Shown here piece after piece: positions 45,286 through 54,067 of a stretch of DNA of 64,000 nucleotides. The DNA comes from Ellagibacter isourolithinifaciens. GTDB taxonomy: Bacteria > Actinomycetota > Coriobacteriia > Coriobacteriales > Eggerthellaceae. The notes beneath the pieces are model-generated. The model was not told the origin of the DNA, did not search any database, and saw only the letters and a program-made list of their open reading frames with translations. The first letter of the stretch is position 1. Every line of letters starts with the position of its first letter. Both the position numbers and the translations under genes were made by a program. The DNA lies in contig NZ_WAJR01000007.1 of assembly GCF_008831035.1 (NCBI RefSeq), positions 41,969-105,968 on the forward strand, given 5' to 3'.

Positions 45286-45314
45286 ATTATAAGTTTGCGC
45301 AACGGCTCCGTTGC
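45286..45314 (-). promoter_or_regulatory. gdhA promoter and palindromic operator
   Basis: On the minus strand TATAAT (45291-45286) lies 39 bp before the gdhA ATG. The perfect palindrome GCAACGG-CT-CCGTTGC at 45299-45314 overlaps the -35 spacer, a suitable site for a repressor (inference). Confidence 0.55.
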
Positions 45315-45619
45315 CTCTAATTAACATGATAGAAACAATGGTTGCAGCCAATCGCGTTTCTCCTCCATAAACGGTAGCGGCGACATCTTGGAGGGGGACT
45401 GACGTTGCATCATCGGAGGAAGGACATCGTCGCACCTCCGAAGGGAATTGCCACATCGAGCTGAACGGAGCGTCTACGGATTTAGTACGCCCCAGTACGT
45501 GATTGGGCGCTCATGCGGCACGATTTGTAGTACTATTCTAATTCTGCGTTTTTACCTTAGTTTTGCCTCGATTTTACTTCATCGCGCTCGCAGCGCGCGA
45601 TGCGAAAGGGCTTGCTCGC
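45315..45619. other. Divergent intergenic region gdhA / YidC fusion
   Basis: About 300 bp with no gene. Near 45415-45440 CGGAGG and CCTCCG form a hairpin (13-nt loop); TACTAT near 45531 is a weak -10 candidate for the plus-strand gene. No tRNA or known riboswitch motif was recognised. Confidence 0.5.
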
Positions 45620-47677
45620 ATGGAAGCACTTGCATGGCTGCTCTCGCTTATCTTGCAGCCCTGTTACGCGATAAGCGGCAATTGGTGGATAGCCATCCTG
45701 CTGTTCACCATCATCGTGAAGATCATCCTCATCCCGATGTCGCTTTGGTGCCAGAAGAACTCGATCGTCATGGTGCAGCTTATGCCCGCCTTGAATCGCC
45801 TGAAAGTGAAGTACTACGGCGACCGCGAGACGATCGGCGAGGAGCAGAACAAGCTCTACAAGGAACAGCATTACCATCCGATGCTCTCCCTGATTCCGCT
45901 TGCTGTACAGATCATCATCCTGTTCGGCCTGGTCGACGTCATCCATACGATCACCGACGGCGGCGCGCCGGGCACTGAGTTCTTGGGCCAAATTCCCTTT
46001 GAGGACGGCGGCGCGGCGTGGATCATGCCGCTTTTCGCGGGGCTTTCCGCCATTATCATGGGCTTCGCGCAGAACCGCATCAACCCGCTGCAGCGCGAGC
46101 AGTCGCGTGCGGAGAAGAACATGACGAACGGCCTGTCCATCGGCCTTTCCTTCATCTTGGGCGTGTTCGTCGCCACGGGCATGGGTTTTTACTGGGTGTG
46201 CTCGAACTTGACCTCCATCGCCATCCAGGCGCTCGCGAACGTCCTGGTGAAGCCAGCGAAATATATCGACTATGAGGACCTCGAGACGAGCCGTGTCGAG
46301 CTCGAGGAGCTCGAGAATTTCTCGGGTCCCAAGAAGAAATGGTACGAGCGCGACCCGCTTGCCAAGCGCGAGAAGGCCGACTACAAGCGTTTCTTCAAGA
46401 TCGTCGGTAAGCACATCGTCTTCTATTCCGAGGGAAGTGGCTTCTACAAGTACTTCCAGGGCGCGATCGAGTGGCTGCTCGCGCATTCCGATGCCGACAT
46501 CCACTACGTGACGAACGACCCCAATGACCAGGTGTTCAAGCTGGCCGAGGCCGAGCCGCGCCTGAAGCCCTATTACATCGGGCAGCGCAAGATCATCACG
46601 CTCATGATGAAGATGGACGCCGATCTGGTCGTGTCCACGCTTGAGGACTTGGAGAACTACTACATCAAGCGCTCCTATATCCGCAAGGACATCGAGTACG
46701 TGTTCATGTTCCACCACATGACGTCGACCCATCTCACGCCCCAGAAGGGCGCCTACGACCACTACGACACGGTGCTGTGCGCGGGCCCTCATCAGGTGCG
46801 CGAGTTGCGCCGTGCCGAGGAGCTCTACGGCACCAAGCGCAAAAATCTTGTGGAATGCGGCTACGACCTGCTCGATCGCGAGATTGCCGAATACGAGCTC
46901 GCCGCTGCTGCGGTCGAGCGCGACCCGTCCCGTCGGGATGTGGTGCTCATTGCGCCGTCGTGGCAGGAGGGCAACATCCTCGACACCTGCATCGACGACA
47001 TGCTGAAAAGCGTGCTCGGGCGCGGCATGCGCGTCATCGTGCGCCCGCACCCCGAATACACGAAGCGCTATTCCGCCAGGTGGAACGCCCTTTTGGCTCG
47101 CTGGGCAGACGTCCCCGAGTCCGATCTGTACTTCGAGCACGATTTCAGCTCGAACAAGACCGTCTTCACCTCTGACATTCTCGTGACCGACTGGTCGTCG
47201 ATCTTCTGCGAGTTCTGCTTCTCGACGCGCAAGCCTGCCATCTTCATTGACACCCCGATGAAGGTGGGCAACCCCGACTGGAAGGAACTCGGCATCGAGC
47301 CGACCGACATCGCGCTGCGCAGCGAGGTTGGCGTGTCGATCCGTCCCGAGGACGCGGCCACCTTCGGCGATGTTGCCGAGGAGATGCTCGCGAAGCGCTA
47401 CGCGTGGAGCGACCGTATCAACAAGGTGCTCGACAGCTTCATCTTCAACGTCGGGCATGGTGGGGAAGTGGCTGGGCGCTACCTGCTCGATCGCATGATA
47501 GACATTCAGGAATCCAAGCGCGACGGCGGTGTGTCCGACGATTCGCTCGCCGCGGGTGAGCGCGCGGCGGCCGATGCCGAAGCGGCGTCGCATAATGAGG
47601 GGGAGCGCATGGGAAAGCACGACGGCAGCGAAGCGCGTGGGGTGCATGCGAGGAAGGTGGGCCGCCATGAAGCGTAA
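45620..47677 (+). CDS. YidC/Oxa1-like insertase domain fused to CDP-glycerol glycerophosphotransferase
   Basis: A two-domain protein of 685 aa. Residues 1-215 form a YidC/Oxa1-like module with five hydrophobic helices (NWWIAILLFTIIVKIILIPM, LSLIPLAVQIIILFGLVDVI, LSIGLSFILGVFVATGMGFY). The conserved charge in the first core helix is Lys34, where Gram-positive YidC usually has Arg. After a charged linker, residues 260-640 match the TagB/TagF family: RPHPEYTKRY near 476 and VTDWSSIFCEFCF near 520 are its motifs. So the transferase that adds glycerophosphate from CDP-glycerol is tethered to an insertase-like base. ATG 45620 follows GAAAGGG. It overlaps the next gene by 11 bp. Confidence 0.82.
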   Translation: MEALAWLLSLILQPCYAISGNWWIAILLFTIIVKIILIPMSLWCQKNSIVMVQLMPALNRLKVKYYGDRETIGEEQNKLYKEQHYHPMLSLIPLAVQIIILFGLVDVIHTITDGGAPGTEFLGQIPFEDGGAAWIMPLFAGLSAIIMGFAQNRINPLQREQSRAEKNMTNGLSIGLSFILGVFVATGMGFYWVCSNLTSIAIQALANVLVKPAKYIDYEDLETSRVELEELENFSGPKKKWYERDPLAKREKADYKRFFKIVGKHIVFYSEGSGFYKYFQGAIEWLLAHSDADIHYVTNDPNDQVFKLAEAEPRLKPYYIGQRKIITLMMKMDADLVVSTLEDLENYYIKRSYIRKDIEYVFMFHHMTSTHLTPQKGAYDHYDTVLCAGPHQVRELRRAEELYGTKRKNLVECGYDLLDREIAEYELAAAAVERDPSRRDVVLIAPSWQEGNILDTCIDDMLKSVLGRGMRVIVRPHPEYTKRYSARWNALLARWADVPESDLYFEHDFSSNKTVFTSDILVTDWSSIFCEFCFSTRKPAIFIDTPMKVGNPDWKELGIEPTDIALRSEVGVSIRPEDAATFGDVAEEMLAKRYAWSDRINKVLDSFIFNVGHGGEVAGRYLLDRMIDIQESKRDGGVSDDSLAAGERAAADAEAASHNEGERMGKHDGSEARGVHARKVGRHEA

Positions 47678-49790
47678 TCGTCTTATTGTGGGCGCGTTCG
47701 ACGTCTTTTCGTTTGCGCTGGTCGCAGGTGTACTTTCGCTTGCATGGATAACGCCCGCCTACGCGTATGTCGACCCTTCGGTCATGACCTACACGATCCA
47801 GGCGCTCGCCGGTGTCGCGGTCGCGCTTTCGGCCGTGCTCGGTGTGGCGCTTCGCCGTACGCGCAAGATGCTCTTCAAGATGCTCAAAATCGACGAGAAT
47901 GTCGGCAAGGTGGTGGAAGCGCCGGTTCACAGGCTCGACGAGGACGGCAAGCCCATCCTCGCGCCTGGCGAGATTGCCGCCGATGCGGAGTCGATGTCTT
48001 CGAAGAAGGCTTCCCGAAAGGGGCGCGCATCTGACGATTATCCTCGCGCAAAATGGGGCGTGCGCGTGGTTTGCGCGCTCATAGTGTGCGCGTTCTTCTC
48101 GTTTACCCTGCTCGTGGTTCCGCCGTATGAAATCGTTGCCGGCGCTGGGGCCGATCTTGTGTTCGGCCTCTCCGACATCTGGCCGATCTTCGCAGTTGCA
48201 GGCGTTGTGGTTGCGGTGGTTCTCGCGCTTGCCGTGTCGCTTCTGCGCGGCAGGGCATTCGATATCGTGCTGCTCTTCCTGTTTGCGCTCGGTGTTGCCG
48301 CCTATGTTCAGGTGCTCCTGTTGAACTCGGAGCTGCCAACCGCGGACGGCAAGTCGGTGAACTGGGGTGATTACACGTCAATCATGCTGGTGAGCACCGT
48401 GGTGTGGATCATCATCGTGGCGATCCCCCTTGTTGTGGGACATTTGAAGACGAGCCTCGCGCGCGGCGGCGCGGTTGCGCTTTCCCTTGCGCTCATCATC
48501 GTGCAGGGAGTCGGCGTGGGTAGTCTGTTCGCGTCGGGCGCATTCGAGGCGGCCACGAAAGAGCCTGATCAGGTGAACGTCGCCGACTTGCGCATGACCG
48601 AGGACGGCCTGTTCACCGTTTCTGAGAAAAGCAACGTCATCGTCTTCGTGCTCGATTTCACCGACACGAAGCAGATGTCCCAGATTATGCAGGAGCATCC
48701 GGAGGAATTCAACGACTGGACGGGTTTCACCTGGTACAACAATGTTGCGGGCTCCATGGTTCCCACGCGCTACGGCGTGCCGTTCCTCTTGACCGGTCAG
48801 CTGCCGCAGCAGGGCGAGCTCTTCTCGCAGTACCTTGCTACGCGCTATGAGCGCAGCACGTACCTCGACGACATTCACAACGCCGGCTACAGCATGGGCA
48901 TCTACACCGACACGTTTGGAACCGAATATTCGAGCGAGGACGTGCAGCGCCACGTGGCGGGCCTCACCATGAACTACCACCCCATGAACCAAGAGGATTC
49001 ACCCTCGCTGCTCGACCAGGAGGGTACTCTCTTCACGTTGTGGAAGTGCGCGATGTATCGCGATTTGCCGTGGGCGTTCAAGCCGTATTTCTGGTTCTAC
49101 ACCGACGAGGTCAACAACGGCATGACGCTGCAGGTGGAAAGCGACGACGGGGAGGTGCAGCAGAGCACCCTGTACACGATGAACGACGGGGTCTATTACG
49201 ACAAGCTTAAGACGACGAAGCTTTCCGCGACTGACGACGGCGAGACGGGTGCTTTCCGTTTCATTCATCTGCTCGGCGGCCACTATCCGTTCAATCTCGA
49301 CGAGAACGGCAACGACATCGGCACGGATAACTCCGACGCAATCCGTCAGATTCGCGGTAGCTTGAAGATGCTTTCCGAGTACATCCGTCAGCTGAAGGAC
49401 ATGGGGCTCTACGACAATACCGCGATTCTCGTGACGAGCGACCATGGCGATTGGGGTATCTACGAGGATTGGGATTCCTCGTCGAACGCGATCATGTTCT
49501 ACAAGCCGGCGCAATCGGCAGAGGCGGACGCACAGCCGATCAAGACGGTGTCGACGCCAGTCGCGCACGTGAACGTGCAGCCGACCATCATCCAGGCTGT
49601 TGGCGGCGACTCGTCCAAGTACGGTGAGACGCTCGCGCAGGTGCCGTTCGACAACCGCGTGCGTAAGTTCTACACGACGACGAGCGATGGCAAGAACGAC
49701 GTCTCCATCGTGGAATACGACATCACCGGCTGGGCCACCGACTTCAACAACTGGCACAAGACGGGAGCCATCTGGGACGCGCAGCAATAG
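47667..49790 (+). CDS. LTA synthase/sulfatase-like membrane protein
   Basis: Alkaline-phosphatase superfamily membrane enzyme, 707 aa, probably a phosphoglycerol transferase or related hydrolase. The N-terminal half has a signal-like helix, a second helix near residue 43 and, after a charged loop, about five more helices (about 130-290). The extracytoplasmic domain begins SNVIVFVLDFTD, with metal-type Asp; VPTRYGVPFLLTG near 370 may hold the nucleophile Thr; HLLGGHYPF near 533 and VTSDHGDWG near 590 are metal ligands. ATG 47667 overlaps the fusion gene by 11 bp with GAGGAAGGTGG upstream, so the two are coupled and probably make or modify the same glycerophosphate polymer. Confidence 0.8.
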   Translation: MKRNRLIVGAFDVFSFALVAGVLSLAWITPAYAYVDPSVMTYTIQALAGVAVALSAVLGVALRRTRKMLFKMLKIDENVGKVVEAPVHRLDEDGKPILAPGEIAADAESMSSKKASRKGRASDDYPRAKWGVRVVCALIVCAFFSFTLLVVPPYEIVAGAGADLVFGLSDIWPIFAVAGVVVAVVLALAVSLLRGRAFDIVLLFLFALGVAAYVQVLLLNSELPTADGKSVNWGDYTSIMLVSTVVWIIIVAIPLVVGHLKTSLARGGAVALSLALIIVQGVGVGSLFASGAFEAATKEPDQVNVADLRMTEDGLFTVSEKSNVIVFVLDFTDTKQMSQIMQEHPEEFNDWTGFTWYNNVAGSMVPTRYGVPFLLTGQLPQQGELFSQYLATRYERSTYLDDIHNAGYSMGIYTDTFGTEYSSEDVQRHVAGLTMNYHPMNQEDSPSLLDQEGTLFTLWKCAMYRDLPWAFKPYFWFYTDEVNNGMTLQVESDDGEVQQSTLYTMNDGVYYDKLKTTKLSATDDGETGAFRFIHLLGGHYPFNLDENGNDIGTDNSDAIRQIRGSLKMLSEYIRQLKDMGLYDNTAILVTSDHGDWGIYEDWDSSSNAIMFYKPAQSAEADAQPIKTVSTPVAHVNVQPTIIQAVGGDSSKYGETLAQVPFDNRVRKFYTTTSDGKNDVSIVEYDITGWATDFNNWHKTGAIWDAQQ

Positions 49791-49817
49791 CGAACGAAGA
49801 GAGCGAACGACGCCGAC

Positions 49818-49846
49818 AACGGGGGCCTTCAAAGCAAGGCCCCCGT
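49818..49846 (+). terminator. Terminator-like hairpin after LtaS-like gene
   Basis: A perfect 12-bp stem (AACGGGGGCCTT with AAGGCCCCCGTT) with a 5-nt loop. It is followed by CGCATTT rather than a T-run. Downstream to 50061 a TATAAT at 49862 is the only promoter-like signal. Confidence 0.65.
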
Positions 49847-50061
49847 TCGCATTTGGATGCTTATAATAGGGCGCGTTCGGAAGCTATCTGCTCGATAATC
49901 CGCTTTGCGGGGCAGTGTCGGTTTTCGGGTGCGACCATGGGTTAGTTTACGGACATGATGCTGAGTACCTTATCAAACGAATCCTGCAAATTGGGTATCT
50001 GCAGGCTTACCGCAAGAGCAAGAGAAATGCAAGCTGCACAAGACGTTACGGGGAGGTTCCT

Positions 50062-51579
50062 ATGAACGAGATTAAGTGTCCACATTGTGGGACGGTGTTT
50101 CAGGTGGACGAGTCGGGCTTTGCGGACATCGTGAAGCAGGTGCGCGACGCGGAGTTCAATCGGGAAATCGAGCGTCGCGAGAAACTCTTCGCCGAACAGC
50201 GTGAACAGGCGGTGGCGCTTGCAGGCGAGAAGGTGCGAGGGGAGGCGCGCGACGAGATCGCTTCCCGCGATGCGGAAATCGCGAAGCTGACCCAGAACCT
50301 CGCCGCGATCAAACGGGAAAACGACGCGGCTTCCCGTGCGGCGCAGGCCGAGCAGGTTGCGGCACTCTCTAAAGTTACCGCGAGCAAAGACGCCGAAATC
50401 GCCGAGCTCAAGTCGAAGCTTGCGCGTCTTGCCGACGAGCGCGCATCCGATGCGCGCGTGACCGAGGCCGACCATAAGCGAGCCTTGGCTGATGCGACCG
50501 CCTCCCGCGATGCGAAGATCGCCGAGCTCACGCAGAAGCTTGAGGCCCAAAAGACGTCCTTCGTGACCGAGAAGGAACTTGCCGTCACGCAGGCGCGGAC
50601 CCAGGTTGAGCGCGAGCGCGACGACCTTGCTGCGCAGGTGAAGCTCAAGGCTGCCGAAGGTGAGCAGAAAGTGAGTGCGCTGCGCGAGGAGATGGCGACG
50701 AAGCTCCGCGCAAAAGACGAGCTCATCGCATACAAGGAAGAGGAAATCGCCCGCTACAAGGAGATGAAGGCCCGTCTTTCCACCAAGATGGTGGGCGAGT
50801 CGCTCGAGCAGCACTGCGAAATCGAGTTCAACAAGATGCGCGCCGTCGCCTTCCCAAAGGCGTACTTCGAGAAGGACAACGACGTGGTCGACGGTACGAA
50901 GGGCGATTTCGTGTTCCGGGAGGCGGACGACGAGGGCAACGAGGTCGTCTCCATCATGTTCGAGATGAAAAACGAGAGCGACGACAGTACTCACAAGCAT
51001 AAAAACGAGGACTTTCTGAAGAAACTCGACTCCGATCGCAAGAAGAAGAACTGCGAGTACGCGGTGCTCGTGACGATGCTCGAGCCCGAAAACGAGCTCT
51101 ACAACGAGGGTATCGTCGACATGAGCTACCGTTACGAGAAGATGTACGTCATCCGCCCGCAGTTCTTCATCCCGATTATCAGCATCCTGCGCAACGCCTC
51201 GCTTTCGGCGCTATCCTACAAGGCCGAGCTCGCCGAGGTGCGCAACCAGAACATCGACATCACGCACTTCGAGGAGCAGATGGAGGACTTCAAGACGAAG
51301 TTCGGACGCAACTACGACCTCGCCAGCCGCAAGTTCCAAACCGCCATCGAGGAGATCGACAAGACCATCACGCATTTGCAGAAAACCAAGGATGCGCTGC
51401 TGTCATCGGAGAACAACCTGCGCCTGGCGAACAACAAGGCGCAAGACCTCACCATTAAGCGTCTGACTAGGAATAATCCAACGATGAAGACGATGTTCGC
51501 GGAACTAGCCGAGGCGAAGGAAGCAAAAGAGTCGGGCAAGCTGGGCGAAGGCTTAGAAGATGAGGCGGCTGCCGAGTAG
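50062..51579 (+). CDS. DUF2130 coiled-coil protein with nuclease-like domain
   Basis: Unknown function. 505 aa. An N-terminal CPHCGTVF zinc knuckle is followed by about 200 residues of charged heptads (coiled coil) with repeated [11 protein letters not shown] and [11 protein letters not shown] units. The middle domain (about 250-400) has [28 protein letters not shown] and [10 protein letters not shown], giving a D-x(n)-E-x-K pattern like PD-(D/E)XK nucleases. The C-terminal part returns to coiled coil. GGGAGG precedes ATG 50062; the open frame upstream lacks similarity. The gene stands between the polymer genes and pcrA with no operon partner. Confidence 0.8.
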   Translation: MNEIKCPHCGTVFQVDESGFADIVKQVRDAEFNREIERREKLFAEQREQAVALAGEKVRGEARDEIASRDAEIAKLTQNLAAIKRENDAASRAAQAEQVAALSKVTASKDAEIAELKSKLARLADERASDARVTEADHKRALADATASRDAKIAELTQKLEAQKTSFVTEKELAVTQARTQVERERDDLAAQVKLKAAEGEQKVSALREEMATKLRAKDELIAYKEEEIARYKEMKARLSTKMVGESLEQHCEIEFNKMRAVAFPKAYFEKDNDVVDGTKGDFVFREADDEGNEVVSIMFEMKNESDDSTHKHKNEDFLKKLDSDRKKKNCEYAVLVTMLEPENELYNEGIVDMSYRYEKMYVIRPQFFIPIISILRNASLSALSYKAELAEVRNQNIDITHFEEQMEDFKTKFGRNYDLASRKFQTAIEEIDKTITHLQKTKDALLSSENNLRLANNKAQDLTIKRLTRNNPTMKTMFAELAEAKEAKESGKLGEGLEDEAAAE

Positions 51580-51677
51580 CGCCGAGCCTGCGACCCTTGA
51601 GGCTTTTTCGACGGGGAAGGCGGAGCGGGCTTGAGGCTTGCGTCGCCATCTTTCGTGCAATTTGCTGCGTACTACTT

Positions 51678-51691
51678 GGAACATATGTTCG
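51678..51691. promoter_or_regulatory. LexA (SOS) box upstream of pcrA
   Basis: GGAACATATGTTCG, whose reverse complement matches all 14 positions of CGAACRNRYGTTYC. It ends 19 bp before the ATG at 51711, so LexA would block initiation. A TGATAG at 51697 is a possible -10, giving a very short leader. Confidence 0.75.
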
Positions 51692-51710
51692 TATCTGATA
51701 GACTGTTCCC

Positions 51711-53996
51711 ATGGAACACAAGGATATGACATACCTGATCTCCTCGCGGCTTGGTGGGGAGCTGTTGGGCCGCGGCTCGGGCCTCGACGCGGAGGCGGAT
51801 GATGCATGCGACCCACGTGCTCGGACATCGCTTCCCGGCGATGCGGTTCCAACCCTCAATGCCGAACAGCTTGAGGCTGTTACTGCGACGGAGGGCTACG
51901 TGCGCGTCATCGCCGGTGCGGGAACGGGCAAGACGCGCGCCCTTACGGAGCGTTTCGCATACCTGGTGAACGACCTCGGCATCATGCCGGGAAACATCCT
52001 GTGCGTCACCTTCACCAATAAGGCCGCTAACGAGATGCGCCACCGCATCCGCGCGCTCACCGGCGACAACGACACGGGCTTCATCAACACCTTCCACGGT
52101 TTCTGCGTCTCGGTGCTGCAAGAGGATTCGCATGCCGTTCAATACCCGAAGAGCTTTCTCGTGCTCGACAACGCCGACATCGATCAGATGCTTCAAATCA
52201 TCTACGACGATCGGGGGCTCACGCTGCGCGATATGACGTTCGGTCGCGCGCGCGACATGATCGAGATCATGAAGCTCAAGGAACGGCCCGATTACTATCG
52301 CGACCTGCTTGCCATGCCGCTCGCCTCCCTGCGCGAAAAGTACGAGCAGGCAACGGATGTGCGCGACATCATCTTCTACGGGCATCTCTATCAAGAGAAG
52401 AAGTGCTTTGCCTTCGACTACAACGACCTTATTGTCGTCGTGCTCTACATCTTCGGTCAGCACCCTGACATCAGGTTGAAATGGCAGAAGCGCCTGGAAT
52501 ACGTCATGGTTGACGAGTTCCAAGACATCGACAAGTTGCAGTACGAGCTCATGAGCGTGCTCGCCGGCTACCATAAAAACCTGTTTGTGGTGGGCGACCC
52601 CGACCAGACCATCTACACCTGGCGCGGTGCTGACGTGCGCTTCCTTCTCGATTTCGACAAGGCGTTTCCAGATGTGCGCACCATTATGATGCTCGAGAAC
52701 TACCGCTCGACCCCCGAGGTCATCGCGGTGGCAAACTCGCTCATCGAGAAGAATCGCCAGCGCATCCCGAAGGATTTGCGTGCGTGTCGCACCCAGCATG
52801 GGCCTACGGTGTGGCATCACGCGAAAACCTCCGACGACGAGGCGAAATGGATTGCCGAAGGGGTGCGTGCGCTCCATGATGGTGGCATACGTTACCGCGA
52901 TATGGTGGTGCTCTACCGCGCGCACTACGCATCGCGCCCGGTGGAGGAGGCGTTTCTTAAGGCCGAGATCCCGCATGCGGTGTATTCGGGTGTGCCGTTC
53001 TACGGGCGCAAGGAAATCAAGGACTCCCTCGCTTATCTGCGGCTTGTCGCGTATCAGGATGACCTCTCCTTCACGCGCGTGGCAAACGTTCCCAAGCGCA
53101 ATCTCGGGCAGCGCCGTATGGCGTTTCTTAAGGATTACGCCGAGGCACACGCGTGCTCGCTTTTCCAGGCGCTCGAGCAGACGATTGAGGATGAGATATT
53201 CAAACGCACCAAGGCGAAGCAGCTCGTGGCGCTCGTGCGCAAGTTCCGCGGATCGTTCGAGGGCAGGCCAGTATCGGAGGTACTTGCGGCCCTCATTAAC
53301 GAAAGCGGCTATGAGCATGCGCTTCGCACGGAGGGAAGCCAGGAGCGACTCGACAACGTGGCGGAGCTCAAGCAGTCGATCTACGAGTTCGAGAACAGTT
53401 GCGGGGAGGAGGTGACGCTCGAGCATTATCTTTCCCATGTGGCGCTGCTCACCAATGCCGATGCGCTCGATGAAGCTCAGGACAAGGTGCGCCTCATGAC
53501 CATCCACGCCGCCAAGGGATTGGAGTTCCCGCACGTCTTTCTGTGCTCGCTTTCCGAGGGGGTGCTCCCGTCGCGCAAGACGAAAACGCTCGAGGGCATG
53601 GAAGAGGAGCGAAGGCTTGCATTTGTTGCGGTGACCCGAGCGCGGGACGGGCTCTATCTTACCGAGGCGGCTGGTTTCTCGCACGAGGGCTCGCCGCGCC
53701 ATCCGTCGCGTTTCTTGCTCGATATCGATCAGCGCGCCCTGCAGTTCTCGAACAAGCCGAGCGATGAGGAGCTATCCTGCGCGCGGGCGGCGTACGCCGC
53801 AAGTGACAAATGGATGGCCGGTTTGGCGGCCGATGCGCGCTTCTCGCCGGGCGACTGCGTGCTCCACAAGGCGTTCGGACGGGGCGTCATCGAACGACTC
53901 GACGAGGAGAAGCGTGCCTACATCGTGCATTTCGACTCGCTCGACACGCCGCGCGCCATCTCGTTTCGGGCGAAGCTCGATGCGGGCGACGCCTAG
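51711..53996 (+). CDS. pcrA: UvrD/PcrA-type ATP-dependent DNA helicase
   Basis: Superfamily 1A 3'-5' helicase for repair and replication-fork processing. Q motif LNAEQLEAVTATEG and Walker A GAGTGKTRALTERF begin near residue 45; motif II VDEFQDIDKLQYEL near 266; motif III DPDQTIYTWRGAD; motif IV YRSTPEVI; motif V MTIHAAKGLEFPHVF near 597; motif VI EEERRLAFVAVTRARDGLYLT. The C-terminal GDCVLHKAFGRGVIERLD is the tudor-like domain of PcrA. The 761-aa length is normal. ATG 51711 has no classical Shine-Dalgarno (short leader). The LexA box just upstream indicates SOS control. Confidence 0.93.
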   Translation: MEHKDMTYLISSRLGGELLGRGSGLDAEADDACDPRARTSLPGDAVPTLNAEQLEAVTATEGYVRVIAGAGTGKTRALTERFAYLVNDLGIMPGNILCVTFTNKAANEMRHRIRALTGDNDTGFINTFHGFCVSVLQEDSHAVQYPKSFLVLDNADIDQMLQIIYDDRGLTLRDMTFGRARDMIEIMKLKERPDYYRDLLAMPLASLREKYEQATDVRDIIFYGHLYQEKKCFAFDYNDLIVVVLYIFGQHPDIRLKWQKRLEYVMVDEFQDIDKLQYELMSVLAGYHKNLFVVGDPDQTIYTWRGADVRFLLDFDKAFPDVRTIMMLENYRSTPEVIAVANSLIEKNRQRIPKDLRACRTQHGPTVWHHAKTSDDEAKWIAEGVRALHDGGIRYRDMVVLYRAHYASRPVEEAFLKAEIPHAVYSGVPFYGRKEIKDSLAYLRLVAYQDDLSFTRVANVPKRNLGQRRMAFLKDYAEAHACSLFQALEQTIEDEIFKRTKAKQLVALVRKFRGSFEGRPVSEVLAALINESGYEHALRTEGSQERLDNVAELKQSIYEFENSCGEEVTLEHYLSHVALLTNADALDEAQDKVRLMTIHAAKGLEFPHVFLCSLSEGVLPSRKTKTLEGMEEERRLAFVAVTRARDGLYLTEAAGFSHEGSPRHPSRFLLDIDQRALQFSNKPSDEELSCARAAYAASDKWMAGLAADARFSPGDCVLHKAFGRGVIERLDEEKRAYIVHFDSLDTPRAISFRAKLDAGDA

Positions 53997-54051
53997 GGAA
54001 ACGCTGAGTGTGTAGCGAAAAGTCGGGCGGGCGCATGCCGCCGTGCGCATT

Positions 54052-54060
54052 TGCTACACT
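54052..54060 (+). promoter_or_regulatory. Extended -10 of uvrC
   Basis: TGC-TACACT lies so close to the ATG (7 bp gap) that transcription would start at or next to the start codon. The block TGCTACACTTCG also precedes dgt. Confidence 0.55.
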
Positions 54061-54067
54061 TCGTGGT

